DNA of 64,000 nucleotides, taken from NCBI GenBank assembly GCA_965153355.1, contig OZ231127.1, forward strand, positions 15,190,001 through 15,254,000. The letters run 5' to 3'. The notes under the pieces were generated by a model. The model made no database searches and had not been told where the DNA came from. It saw only the letters and a list, made by a program, of their open reading frames with translations. Origin of the DNA: Flaccisagitta enflata. Its lineage: Eukaryota > Chaetognatha > Sagittoidea > Aphragmophora. Numbering within the stretch: the stretch's first letter is position 1; the number at the start of each line of letters is the position of its first letter. Shown piece after piece: positions 27,201-38,700 of this stretch. The position numbers and the translations under genes are program-made.

Positions 27201-30200
27201 ATTTTTTTATGATTATTTCTATGTTTGTATAACATTCACGCCACGGGGGAGGCTTTTACAAGTCAAGAAAAATTCTCTGTCATAATGGTGAGTGATTTGG
27301 GCCTCAGGAAGGTGTACTTTATCACTTAATACCAAAACAAAAATTTTTTTACTTCAAACTTTTTTGAAAATGCCTTAAAAAAAAACGTAAAAATGGCATG
27401 AAATAACACTAAATGATAATGGGTTGGCGTGTATCTAGGCATGATTGTGTCCTAGTGCCAGATAATCATTGTTTGCCCATTTTTATATCACAGCGGCGGT
27501 TTTGGATCCAAAAAACAGTCAAAAATATTATTTTTCGGCTTTTTACGGCATTTTACAGCACAGAATGTTTCTATATGATGACGGGTTGGCCTATGTTTAT
27601 GCATGAATGTGTCTTAGTGCCAAAAAATCATTGTTTGCCTGTTTTTCATCATAGCAGCGGTTAGAACAAAAAAAAACTGTCAAAAATGCCATTTTTACAT
27701 CTATTTACGGCATTTTAAAAAAATTTTGAAGTAAAAAAATTTTTGTTCTGGTAAAAAGTTATTAAGTAAACTTTCCTGAGGCCCAAACCAGTCACCATTC
27801 TGACCGAGAATTTTTCTTGACCTATGAAAGCCTCCCCCGTGGCGTGCATTTTGATGGCTTGCAAGCTTTAGACCTGATGTGCTCAGATCTTTCACGTTTG
27901 TTGACTAAATGCACCACTTTATATTTATAGGGAACTAAGCAGCGGCAAACCAGCAAGAAAGGGAGTGAAAAAAAAGATGTTGTAATTTTTTAATCACCTT
28001 TGCTATACTAAATATGAATAAATACTATAGGTATTTGATCAATTTTCAATAAGAATTACTAGGAAACGCATTATTGCCTGATCCTGTGATTTTTTTTATG
28101 ATGAAATTTGATAAAATTGGAAGAGAATGGAGAAGGGCCCTAAAAATCACCTCCTGAGGTAAGATTGAGGCCAACTCGCTAAAACACGCCATACCACCTT
28201 GTAGATTAGCTTACGGGGAATTCAAATCTGTTTTCGGAAATTATTTTCTATGTGGCGAAAGATGGCTAGAGACAAGACTGTGAGCCTATGCTAAGCACAA
28301 TTATGAGAACCATAAATACCATCATGAAATTGACACATGAAATAGACGCAAACGAGCTACACGTTGCGTACCAATGGATGCGTCATCACATCTCTATAAG
28401 AGGGTCAGTCTGTCCGTCCATCCATCCGTCCGTCCGTCCGTCCGTCGGTCCATTATACCTCTTCTAATGTCACGCAGATGGTGCATCTAGTTGCATTTCT
28501 TCAACAGTTACGTGGTTCTACGCAGTAAAAGTAGCATACATTCAGTGACTCATTCATTAATTTATCTATTCATTCATAAATGACAGTAATTCATAGAACA
28601 ATGCAAACACCTTACAGTCGCTTCCGGTTGTTAAGACCATAAGACCAAAAGACTGAACACTAAAAGACCAAATGATTAAAAGACTAAATGTAACTTGTCT
28701 TGAAATAACTTAAAATGACCTAGATTGATGCAAAACAAAAAAAAAACTAAGCGTGATCAACAGACTGATGGATGGATGGACAGACCAACCAACCAACCGA
28801 ACGACGGACAGAGCCAGTCATATAGTCGCGTGCAAGCGACAAAAAAACATGCATTCACAAAAAAAGCATTCATTCAAAGAGGATGCCTCGTTCTATTCTA
28901 AAATGGAAATAGTTTATACATGTCAGGAACTTTCAAATTTTGATATTGTAGTCTGGTGGAGCAAGCTAGGTCTAACTGACAAAGCCCTCGAGTTAGCTCC
29001 TTACAAAGATCGTTGCCCACAGTCATTGAGAGAAAAAGTTTGTGCAGGTGTGCAAAAAGATATTCATACATGCAAATGAAGAAATGAATGTCGATAAACG
29101 GGTCTTAATTCAGTGATTCTGTTGAGCGTGCACGCCAGGGTACGACAAAGTGCCCAAGCACGCAAGCATTGCTTGTAGGCAGCTAGCAGATTTTGTAGGC
29201 AGGGAGGCAGGAAAAAAATCAAAATAAAGAAAAAAAAATAATTAAAAGATTATATAGAAAAAACATATGAAAATTAAAAAAATTGTATATACCTTCAAAA
29301 GTATTCATTTAATTTGCAGTAATAAATCAAAACAAATTATTTATTGTGAAAATATATACATACTGTCATATTACTATGAAAAATATACTTTTGTTCTATC
29401 ATTTATTATATTTAAAATATCACCAAATGTAAATTGATATAAATATTTTGTAGGCAGGCGCTGGTTAAAAAAAATCTTGCTTGTAGGCCCTGGTGCACGC
29501 CAGGCACACCACTCACAATTATACATGAATGAAGTTATTTCCTCAATTTTACACGTTCGGTTTTTAAAGACAGATAAATGAAACGATTGTCAGGAAAACA
29601 AAGGCTTCTTTTTAGTAGCGGACACGCGACTCTACACCTTGCTGTGTCGGTCGGTAGGTTGGTACATCCGTAACAAATTTCATTTATTTCCAAGCGGTTT
29701 TTGCATTACCGCTCCTGCCCAACTGTCCGCGACTGGATTGCCGTGCATCCGGCCTTGTTTTAAAGTCGGCTGTTACGGCTGGTTGTTCCGTCACATTCTA
29801 CCATTTTTTAGGTGCGCCATAGCACTTCTACAAGAGCCTCTGTCTGTCGGTCGGTCACGTCACGTCACGCTCGTCATCAGTCCGTCCGTTGGTCAGGCTC
29901 AAATGAAATATCGCCGAAAATGTTTGAAATCAATTGAAAACTCATTTTGTTCATCATTGATGGTACTCGTCATTTCATTCACTATAATAATCAGCTATTC
30001 TTAGGTCTGATAGGTCTGATGATAGTTTGGATAGGTGTGGGGATGGGTCTGATAGAGCTCGGGATAGGTCTGATAGAACTCGGGATAGGTCTGATAGAGT
30101 TCGGGAAAGGCCTGATAGAGCTCAGGATAGGTCGGATGGAGCTAGGGATAGGTCTAAGGATTAATAACGCCCGGCGCACCGTCTTGGCCCGTGTATCCGG

Positions 30201-30252
30201 CCTTGTTTATATTTGCGGTCTTAGGTCTCACTGTTTCTCCCTAAATGCTTTA

Positions 30253-30290
<38 letters not shown>

Positions 30291-33200
30291 CTGAGTGTGT
30301 GTGTAGCTGTGTGTGGCTCTGTGTGTGTGTGTGTAGCTGTGTGTGGCTCTGTGTTTGTGTTTGTTTGTTTGTTTGTGTGTGTGTGTGTGTGTGTTGTACA
30401 ATTTAAAATCAAACGGAAAATGTGGTTGATTATTAATTTTTAAACCGATGTAGATTTCCAAGTGAATGATGACCTATCAATTTTCCCAAAATTCTACCAA
30501 CACTCAAATCTTATCACTAATGGTCGGCCTAGGTGGCCCTAGGTGGCCCTAGGTGGTGCCAGGATCATCACCAGTGTCTATATTTATTGTCTGGCAGGTT
30601 TTTAGCGCGTATCCACTCATCTCGACTCATTGCAAAACACAGTATAGCTCCATTTTCTTTGAGAAAAAAAGTGCCAGAAACTTAGTGGCAGATACCGCTC
30701 ATTTACACTACTCCAGGCGGTATGAAATGAGTCCCAAGTGTCAATTATGGCTGTAATTTGTGTGACCCATGTAAATAGAAGCCAATCCATGTGCTGGAGG
30801 CCATATTGGAACATTTCAGCTATTTTCGTATTAGTACCCTACTTATATTTTCATAACCAATACTCAGAATTTGCTGAAATCTTGCAGGGGAGCTTTAATA
30901 GATGCAATGAACCTTCACAACAAGTTTGACCAACATCGGTGAACCTTTACTACCCTTCCCCTGTGTAAATTGCACAAGTCTAGGAATTAATATTACTAGC
31001 AAAATACCCTAATATCTTCTAAACCAATACTCAGAATTATCTGAAATCTTGCAGGGGAGCTTTAATTACTACAATGAACCTTCACAACAAGTTTGAACAA
31101 CATTGGTGAAACTTTACTACCCTTCCCCTATGTAAATTGCACAAGTCCAGGAATTAATATTACTACAAAAATAATAGGCAAAGGGTATTAAATATTTATG
31201 AATGTTGTTGAAAGTTGGTACACAGGATAGTAATGCTCTAAAAATAACACTGACCAAGTTTCATCAACATCTGAGTACTGGTTCCCAAGTTTTTAAGGGT
31301 TGAGACAACAACAACAACGGCTTACTACACGATCAGTGCTATGTTATAGTCCTCGACGAAAACAGATCGTCGAGGACAAAAAAAGAAGAAAGAAAGAGTC
31401 GGAAAGAAGAGAGTTATGACAGGTACAGAAATGAAGAAAGAGAATAACAGAAAGACAAACAGACAGAATAACAGAATCAAAATCAGACAAAGATAAACAG
31501 ACAGTAAGAAAGATAAATAGTCGCAAAAGCGTTAGCTGGTCAGCGGTACCCATGGCCCCTATGTGAGTTTATTTGGGTGTGAGGTGGTTAGAGGGGAGGT
31601 GGTTAGAGGGGCAGCGGTCCCAAAGGGGCCAAAGATCTATGTTGTTTTTAGTGCAGCTGGGATGTGAGCCTCAGGGCTGAGATTTAAGCCTCTAGGCTAG
31701 GATTTGGGCTTTGAGACTGGGATATGAGCCTTGGGACTGGGATCTGAGCCTTGGGACTGGGATTTGAGCCTAGGGGCTGGGATTTGAGCCTTGAAATTGG
31801 GATTTCAGCCTAGAGACTGGGATTTGAGCTTTGAGACTGGGATTTAAGCCTCAAGACTGAAATTTCCCCCTTTGTTAAAGCATAGGTCATCCGCGCCTTC
31901 GGGGCCACTGCCCAAAAGGATGACAGCTCAGGGGAGCTCAAGCGGGAAGCTAGACGGGAAGATAGTTAGAGAGAGGCAACAGTAAGAGATTAAGAGTAAT
32001 AAAGACAAAGCCAAATATAGACAAAGTACGGAGAAACAGAATGAAAGAAAGACAGAATGCGAGAAAGACAAAATGAGACAAAAATAAGAAAATGCAGAGA
32101 AGAAAGCAATAAAGACAAAAACACAGAAAGGATAATTATGCAGAAGATTTACCCGAAGTCGCTGGTTCGGGGGCGGCTTTTTTGACAGGCTGTTTTTTCT
32201 TAGCCTTAATCGGCGCCGTATTTTTCTTGGGCATGAGCGCCATTAGGTCGAAAGTCAAAGGCGCTTTGGACTTTTTCACTGGTTGAGCCGGCGCCGTCGC
32301 CGTAGCATCATCAGTTTTGGTCTTCTTCTTTCTCTGCAAGCGTGTATAAAAGATGACAAAAATGACTCTGGAGTTGTCATGGTAAATGGTCAAGGATAAC
32401 ACCAACACATTGTACCGTTGTGTTACCTTCCGTTTCCTTTTCGATGAAGGCTCATCGGCAGCGTTGGCCGTCGTCGAAGCGCTATTCGATTTGGTCGGAA
32501 CGGAAGCAGCTTTTGCCGCCATCTTCAAAGCTTCAGCAAAACTGCGAGACGCCGCCCCGCCCCAAGCGCCTACGCAGGGCGCGGGGGCAAGACCAGAGTT
32601 AGAGTTTCCTCCGCTTTCTTTTCCTTCTGTTGGGCGAGAGGAAAAAAGATATAGATATCATAAATGGGTTAATGCGAAGAAATCATTCTTGACCCAACTT
32701 CATATCGCGCATTTCTTTAACCCTGATATCCACTATCAACTCTCCCATGAAAGAGCAAATTTGAATTATTCCAGCATGTTTAACCAATTACACTTTCATA
32801 CTGATGACTAGTCATGAATCTTTCTTCACATTCTAACGACAACTTGACAATTTCCTACCTTTTACGTCGTTAACATCATCGCTGGTGACGTCGGTCCATT
32901 CATTGACAGTTTTCGGCAGAGGTTTCCCGCCAGTCCCGAGTTTCGTCACTTTAGATCCGATCACGCGCGGTATTTTGCGGGTTGCGGCGGCAGCGGCGGC
33001 CGCGATACCTCGACGAAAGTCAGTCAGAAAGTCAGGAAAGTCATCGGCTTTGAAGATCTCTTCTACTGGTGCTTCCGGCTCAGCGGCTGCTGCCGACGCC
33101 GATGGTGTCTCCGCTGCATCAGCAACAGTCGATTTCGTTGTCGCTGGCGATTTGGCTTTTGGTGGCTGCCCACCGATTCTCACTTTCACAGCACCATCCT

Positions 33201-35244
33201 CGACCATTACACTTCTCCCTCCGGAGGTTGATTCAATTCTAATACCCGTATCAGCGTTACCGGCAACCGCTGCCTCCTCATCCTCCTCCTCTTTGTCATC
33301 CTGCGGATCTGTTTGGTCAGCGGGTTTCCTTCTACGTCTCCGTCGTCGTCTGCGTTTTGGTTTTCCCGACGCGTCTCCTTCATCGGCGTCTGTTTGGGCG
33401 CCGACGGCGGCATCTCCCTCCACCACTTCAGAAGCATCAGGATTCCCAGTTTCATTGTTCCTCGAAGGTCCCTCATTTGACTCCCACCAATCGTCAGCAG
33501 CAGCCAGATTGGCTTTCTCCCCCGCAGCCGGGGGCGATTTCATTCCAGACCGAACGCCTTTTAATCTCGCCGCGTAGCTGTACTTGGGAACTGGTTTAGT
33601 TTCCGCTCTTTCCCCAACATTCCTCGGAGAATTCCCGGGATGGGAACCGCGGGACTTTCGCCAAGTGATGGGGGCCGTCTCCCGCGCTTCCGCCTCCAAT
33701 TTCAACTGCTTCATTTTCGAATCCAAAGCCGGGAAATCTTTATCGGTATTGGAGAGAAAACCAGTTGTAGGTTTATTGGTTGAAGCGCCCCTCGTCACAC
33801 TCCTACCACCTCCTCCTCCTCCTCGAGTGGCAGTTTTTTGGGGAGCCATGACGTCAAACTTAGTCGTGTTGGAATCGGCCAAAGAGGCGCCGACAAACCG
33901 ACGATCTTGGACGGGACCATCTTGGAAATATATCTTTGAAACACTTTCCGGCCGTTGCACGTTGGAGGCCACCACAGAAGACTCATTGGTCATATTATTA
34001 GCAGCTTGGGCGATAGCGCCTCCACGGTGCGTAACTCTGGAGTAACCCGGATATTTATCGCGTGGCAATACAACTGCCACCGTTTTCTCAGTAGAAGACG
34101 CATTGGTTTCATTCTGCGTAGTTTTTGTGGCGGTTTTCGGCCGCGAAGTATGAGAATCTCGAGTTGAAGAAGGGATCCGATCCTTCCAAAGCAAGGGCTG
34201 GTTATCAGTAGATGGCGTCGGAATCACTGAGGAGGAAGCGTCCTTAGTGGATGGGTTTGTGTTTACAACCGACGCAGAATTGGTGACCATACGGGATTCG
34301 ATCGTGACTTTCCCGCAGTCGCCTCCAATCATTGGCGATGAAGGATTTGTCATTTGAGTGACATTCCCAGTTGTTGTCATAGTTGTAGTTGTTAATGAGG
34401 GAGCCGTCGAAGACACGTATAAAGTAGGCCCCGAGGGTTGAGGCGGAACAACCGCAGCTAATGCCGCCATGACAGACTTTTGCTCAATCGTGAGTTGGCC
34501 AGTGTTGATGGGAGTGTCACCTTGATTCGCAGCGGGTTGCAAAACCATCGTTACGGGTTGACCAACCGGGTTCAAAGCTATGAAGGAGTATGGACCATGT
34601 AAAGGAGGTTCTGAGGCTGCAACTGCCACCGCGGCGTTGACACTGCCTTGGCCTTGAAGCGGTACAAACACGGGGGCGGCGGGAGATAAGTGAGGATCAG
34701 CGACTCCCAACTGCGCATTTCCATCGGAGATCCTCGAAGCCGCGTTTTCAGGAATTGGCCGTGGATTGTGGGCGAGTCGATCATCGTGTTGTCGCCAATG
34801 TTGGTCGTCGCTGCGGCCAGGGATGCCGCCCCAAGTACCTCGTGGACAACGACTTAGGCCACGCCCGCGCTGATTTGTGTCGCGTTGTTCCAGGCGATTT
34901 TCTATCAAAGCATCGGTCGAGTCACCGATACTTCCATGACCTGATGATTTATCCGATACTCTATCCGCACTCCTGAAGGATTTCTGATACCCTCGGAAAG
35001 CGCGTCCGCCACGATTAGAATTGGATCGATCAGACGATCTTGAGCCAGCATTAGACTTCCAATGATCGGACCGGATAGGAGGACGGCCAGAGGAATTAAC
35101 AGCAGTTTTAGTAGTTTCATTTGGGTCTGCGGCATTACTATCCTGGGCAGCGGAGCCGCTGGCGACGCTTCCACTTTGCATCATACGCGTGCCAATGCCG
35201 CGGAGTAGACCGCGAGGGCGAGGACCTCTTTTAGACTCCATCAT
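24268..35244 (-). CDS. SECISBP2: SECISBP2, SECIS-binding protein 2
   Basis: Binds the SECIS stem-loop in selenoprotein mRNAs and enables UGA decoding as selenocysteine. Six exons join in phase: 32859-35244, 32427-32626, 32153-32333, 25838-26394, 25300-25515 and 24268-24585, giving 1,285 residues. The C-terminus is diagnostic: the SECIS-interaction part ([43 protein letters not shown]) runs into an L7Ae-type RNA-binding domain ([27 protein letters not shown]). Upstream are [20 protein letters not shown] and a basic [11 protein letters not shown] segment. Exon 1 encodes a long Ser/Thr/Gly-rich N-terminus with [14 protein letters not shown] and a run of ten arginines. The 5.8-kb third intron is packed with repeats. 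The gene could equally be the single invertebrate ancestor of SECISBP2 and SECISBP2L. Confidence 0.93.
25520..25835. repeat. ACAACGACAA-rich tract in SECISBP2 intron 4
   Basis: Degenerate AACAACGACAACGA repeats fill this short intron between exons 25838-26394 and 25300-25515. On the minus strand the frame stays open through it as a Val/Phe/Leu-rich sequence, but the flanking splice sites (AAG|GTGAGA, TTTACGACAG) and family alignment show it is removed. Confidence 0.75.
26395..27231. other. SECISBP2 intron 3, first part, no gene seen
   Basis: AT-rich intron sequence with short purine-rich stretches near 26400-26570. I see no exon-like frame or recognisable element before the foldback at 27232. 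Confidence 0.5.
27232..27850. mobile_element. Foldback element with internal direct repeats
   Basis: The ends are inverted copies (CATTCACGCCACGGGGGAGG and CCTCCCCCGTGGCGTGCAT), with arms of about 180 bp. Between them two direct units of about 165 bp share GGGTTGGC, CATGA(T/A)TGTGTC(C/T)TAGTGCCA and ATCATTGTTTGCC. It is non-coding and lies in SECISBP2 intron 3. Confidence 0.65.
27851..28394. other. AT-rich intron sequence, no gene seen
   Basis: Continuation of SECISBP2 intron 3. The 28185-28345 stretch resembles 26790-26970 (both contain GGGGAATTCAAATCTG, GAAAAAGCTAGAG-type and GACGCAAACGA sequence), so the two are diverged copies of one repeat. Confidence 0.4.
28395..28470 (+). repeat. CCGT/CCAT tetranucleotide module
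   Basis: CTCTATAAGAGGGTCAGTCT leads into TGTCCGTCCATCCATCCGTC and a (CCGT)n run, then CGGTCCATTATACCTCTTC. This is another member of the hairpin-plus-TGTCCGTC family. Confidence 0.55.
28770..28841 (-). repeat. Hairpin / TGTCCGTC module, reversed copy
   Basis: Read on the minus strand: a T run, GTCGCTTGCACGCGAC (an imperfect hairpin), TATATGACTGGCTCTGTCCG, then GTTCGGTTGGTTGGTCTGTC and CCATCC repeats. The order matches the other modules. Confidence 0.55.
29614..29800 (+). repeat. Hairpin / CGGT module with conserved tail, copy 1
   Basis: It starts TTTTAGTAGCGGACACGCGA, continues CTCTACACCTTGCTGTGTCG with GTCGGTAGGTTGGT, and ends in a tail containing CCGCTCCTGCCCAACTGTCC and GCGACTGGATTGCCGTGCAT. 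The tail and head both recur in reverse at 42210-42392, so the unit is about 185 bp and dispersed. Confidence 0.6.
29811..30215 (+). repeat. Related module with internal ~21-bp tandem repeat
   Basis: It opens TTTTTTAGGTGCGCCATAGC and TGTCTGTCGGTCGGTCACG, followed by about eight units of GGGATAGGTCTGATAGAGCT (30003-30165). It closes with GCGCACCGTCTTGGCCCGTG and TATCCGGCCTTGTTTATA, which match the tail of the copy at 29614-29800. Confidence 0.5.
30253..30400. repeat. GT microsatellite
   Basis: (GT)n broken by GTGTAGCTGTGTGTGGCTCT units and a short (GTTT)n run. It yields open frames rich in Val/Cys or Thr/His, which are not genes. Confidence 0.95.
30834..31155 (+). repeat. Two direct copies of a ~166-bp unit
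   Basis: CTTGCAGGGGAGCTTTAAT occurs near 30882 and 31048, and the units agree across AACCAATACTCAGAATT, CTTCACAACAAGTTTGA and ACTACCCTTCCCC. They form a short non-coding tandem. Confidence 0.75.
31300..31377 (+). repeat. AAC tract plus terminal hairpin
   Basis: GACAACAACAACAACGG is followed by TATAGTCCTCGACGA and ATCGTCGAGGACAAAA, a hairpin with a short loop. The order (AAC-type tract, TATAGTCC, hairpin, GGACAAAA) matches the right end of the dimeric satellite at 22575-22680, although the stem sequence differs. Confidence 0.5.
31520..31917. mobile_element. Capped foldback element B
   Basis: The left side carries GGTCAGCGGTACCCATGGCC and GGGGCAGCGGTCCCAAAGGG. About 10 units of GAGCCTTGGGACTGGGATTT (31655-31860) follow. 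The right cap is AATTTCCCCCTTTGTTAAAG, GCATAGGTCATCC and CTTCGGGGCCACTGCCCAAA. Caps match those at 16.2-18.0 and 41.2-41.9 kb, and the unit sequence is a diverged relative of the 16.3-kb iterons. Confidence 0.65.
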
Positions 35245-35610
35245 AAACCCGCTCTTGTAGTCTCGTTACTTGGGACTTGGGAATGACGTCATGTAACGAA
35301 ACCAATATTGGCTTCAGTTGATCAGTTATCATTGGCCGCGGCCGAGTTAATCAGTCAATTCCCATTTACATCACGCATCCCCCACCCCAAGTTCCGCCCA
35401 ATGTAAGAGGGGGAAATGCCCGACTGCAGAGAAATTAAAATAGAATTTTGATGAGAGGAAATATCTTTTTTCCTCAAAACAACGTCGATGGAATTTTAAA
35501 TATATGGCGAGGTGACACACAGCAAAAACAATGAAAAGGAAAAAAAAACTCATGTCAGGTTGGTGTTTAGAAGCATAACAACAGCATAATTTACCTTCCC
35601 TTTCAACCCG

Positions 35611-35616
35611 TTTATT
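35611..35616 (-). terminator. Candidate NELFA polyadenylation signal AATAAA
   Basis: AATAAA on the minus strand, 133 nt past the NELFA stop codon (35749-35751), is the canonical cleavage/polyadenylation hexamer. No cDNA evidence is available here. Confidence 0.45.
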
Positions 35617-35748
35617 TGTTCCCTGCCCTATATCAAAGCTTCTGAAGCCAAAAGATGCCATTAGTAAGTCTGAATTCTTAACAAATTAGAATGTGACAAT
35701 TGACGAATTGTAGACTGGTGAACGTATCACAAATCCGTCAATCCGATA

Positions 35749-38700
35749 TCACAACTTGTTCTTATCATTGTGATGTTGTGATTGTGCAACCTGTCGTTGC
35801 TGGAGCTGAGCTTGTTGTTGCTGCTGTTGCGCCAGCTGCAACTGCAAATGGTGTCTTTGAAGCGCGGCTATTGTTGCTGCATTCAGAGGTTGCTGCAATT
35901 GGACCATTCCACCTCCAGCACCAGGAACCAGGAATCTGCAAAAATTCAGGGATTTGATCAAAACTTATGGAAAGTAGATTGAAGTTGTTCATCTCCAAGT
36001 AAACGGGCGATTTGCCTGCCTTTAGAATTCTATTTTGAATACTGAAAGAAATCATCAGGCCACAGTCATTGGCTACATCTTTTGAAAAGAGAAATTAGCT
36101 ACCTGAGAGGTGGCGCTCCAGCCGCTAATGCACGATTTTGCAAAGCGGCATTAATTTCACTTTGCGCCTGCCCGATCTGTGACGGGGCGCCAACTGCCGG
36201 TCGAATCACTGAGGCTCCTGGTGGGGCAGCAGCCGCGGGAACTGCTGAAGGGCCAGTCGGGCGCCCGGCGCGTGGAGAAGAAAGTTCTGATACAGGTACT
36301 AGACGAGGAGGTGCAGCATGATGGAGGGGCGATGATAACGAAGGTAGCTGTGCTCGCGGTTGTGATGTGGCTTTGGGCGACTGATGTTGCAGCCGCTGTT
36401 GCGGATTGATATGGGCCGGTTGTCTGTTCAACAGTTGTTGTTGCTGCTGCTGCTGCGGCTGATGTTGCTGATGCGCGGATGGTGGTGTTTGTTGAGGCCG
36501 TTGTGCAGGGGGTGGTTGTTGTTGGGGTCTCGGTTGTGCAGATGTTGGTTGTTGTTGAGAGAGCTGTAATTGTTGTTGTCGGTTCAATTGCGCTTGTTGT
36601 TGTTGAAGAAGTTGCTGCTGCTGTTGCTGCTCCTGTCGGATTTGTTGCACAAGTCGCAATTGAGCCGCTTGCTGCTGTAGCGGTTGCAGTTGCGGTTGAG
36701 ATGGTACAGTCTGTCGGGGTGATGTCGTAGTTTGCTGTTGCAGCGGCTGCTGCAGCTGCTGCGACTGCTGCGCAGGTGCCGGGGGGCGTGCCACTTGAAT
36801 TTGTTGTGGCCCAAGGGCAAAAGCGGCGGCATTGGCGCGGACTATTCTACCATCTGGCGCACGCAGAAGCACAGTTCCTTGGGGAATGCCACCACGAAGG
36901 GCGCCAGGTGGTAGCGGCGTCGTCATGACGAAATTAGAAGCACTCGACGCGGTGGAGACAGAAGGCGCTGTCGCTGACGTTGTGGTAGGTGTGGTTTTAC
37001 TGGATATAGCTGCGGTTGAAGCGCGGATCGGGCTTTGTGCTGCGAGCAGTCGTGAGATGTCACTCGTCGGTTGCGCCACGTTAGCGTTGTAAGGTGCGGG
37101 TGGTAATGCCACGGGAGCTTTCCCAACAGCGGATGCGACAGCGGATGCGGCAGAGGACCCTGACGCAACCGTAGCAGCCGCTGGGGTAGTGGAGGACACA
37201 GACGCCGCCTGGATGAGATGAAGTCCTTGAGGATTTGCCGCCGCACCTGGTAAGGGGTGAATCATGAATTTCAAACGATTGACCCTTTGTTCATCAGTTT
37301 AGTCATCAAGGAGAGAAACTAGTGAATAAATATTTTAACATAGTGCACCAACGTCAACGATCTGAGCATGCGTCAATAACCCACTGAGATTACATGACGC
37401 TTTTTAAACCTGCGGGTCGCACAGCAGGCGCTACAGCCGCTCTGATTGCAGAAGTGGCAATACTTGAAATCCCGGGTCGGACCACGGAGGCGCTTGACGC
37501 CAACAGAGGAGCAGCTACAGCGCGGTACATGATCGGAGTCGTGGGAGAAGTGAGTTTCTGCGAATACGAAAAGGATACAAATTCAGTAACAACCGTCATA
37601 AGAAACGTCCGTCCGTCCATCATAAGAAACAAGGACAACACTACCGTTGTCGCAGTGGGAGTGCAGAAACCACTTGTTTGCGACTACAGCGTTGTTAAAA
37701 TGTGCATCCTATCAGTTCAGAAAATTTTAAAATCAAACTCATATCTTCCATAGAGAATGTACAACTACGTATAATCTTTTTAAACAGGGAAACAGGTCTG
37801 CCCTATCATTATCAACCTGAATTGTTGGGAGGGCAGTTGGTGGGGTAACTCCTTTTGAGGGAGACCGAACAGGTTGCTGTTGTTGCTGAATTTGTTGATG
37901 TTGCTGTATTTGCTGTTGAAGCTGCTGCTGCTGCTGCTGCTGCTGCAGTTGCTGCTGACCGAGAAGAGGTTGCGGTTTTTCGGTTTCCGTGGCAACGACT
38001 GATTGTGTCCGAACAGCCGGAAGTGGCCGGCATTTCTTTATACGTTTCCAATCGCCTTAAAAATATTTCAATCTCATCTCTTTGATTGCAGTGATTACTG
38101 GCCCTCGGTTAGAAAAGACAGTCATAGGTACTTTTACCCCACTAAACCCAAGAGTAACAAATACCTGCTGACAAAATGTATCCTATTATTCATGTCTGCT
38201 GTTTAGCGCGTCATTTTGGCTTTTTTATTCTTAGTTTTTTTTGGTAATCCTTTTGTTTTCACAGAATTTGATAGCTACGCGTGGGCAAACCTGTTTCATA
38301 ATTCATTTGAAAGTACGTTTCGACGTGCATAAGTGTCGCAGGTTTAGCCGAATCGGGCTGGACCATTTCTTCTCTCTCCGACAATCGAATTGTTAGAATA
38401 TGACCTTTCTCGGGACAAGGATTATCTGCGGGTCACGAAAAAAGGGGGAGGAGTTAAGGGGGAACAAGAATCACAGGACAATTGATGACGGAAATGACAA
38501 GATAGGAACAAGAGAGGCTGAGACCTAATATCACAGAGTCCATCAAATTCCACCCTGATGGGAAAAAAACCACCTTTCGCTTCTCTATTCCACTCAACCC
38601 ACCTATATATCAGTACAGAAAGGACCCTAATAAGAACTAAGGAGGGACCCAATGTTTAGCAGCCCCCCTATAGCTTACATGGCTCAAGCAAACTTACTTC

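Noticed and set aside
28753-29079. 108-codon plus-strand ORF in SECISBP2 intron 3
   Set aside because: Its first part is the hairpin/TCGG module; the rest has no recognised similarity and no supporting splice or promoter signal.
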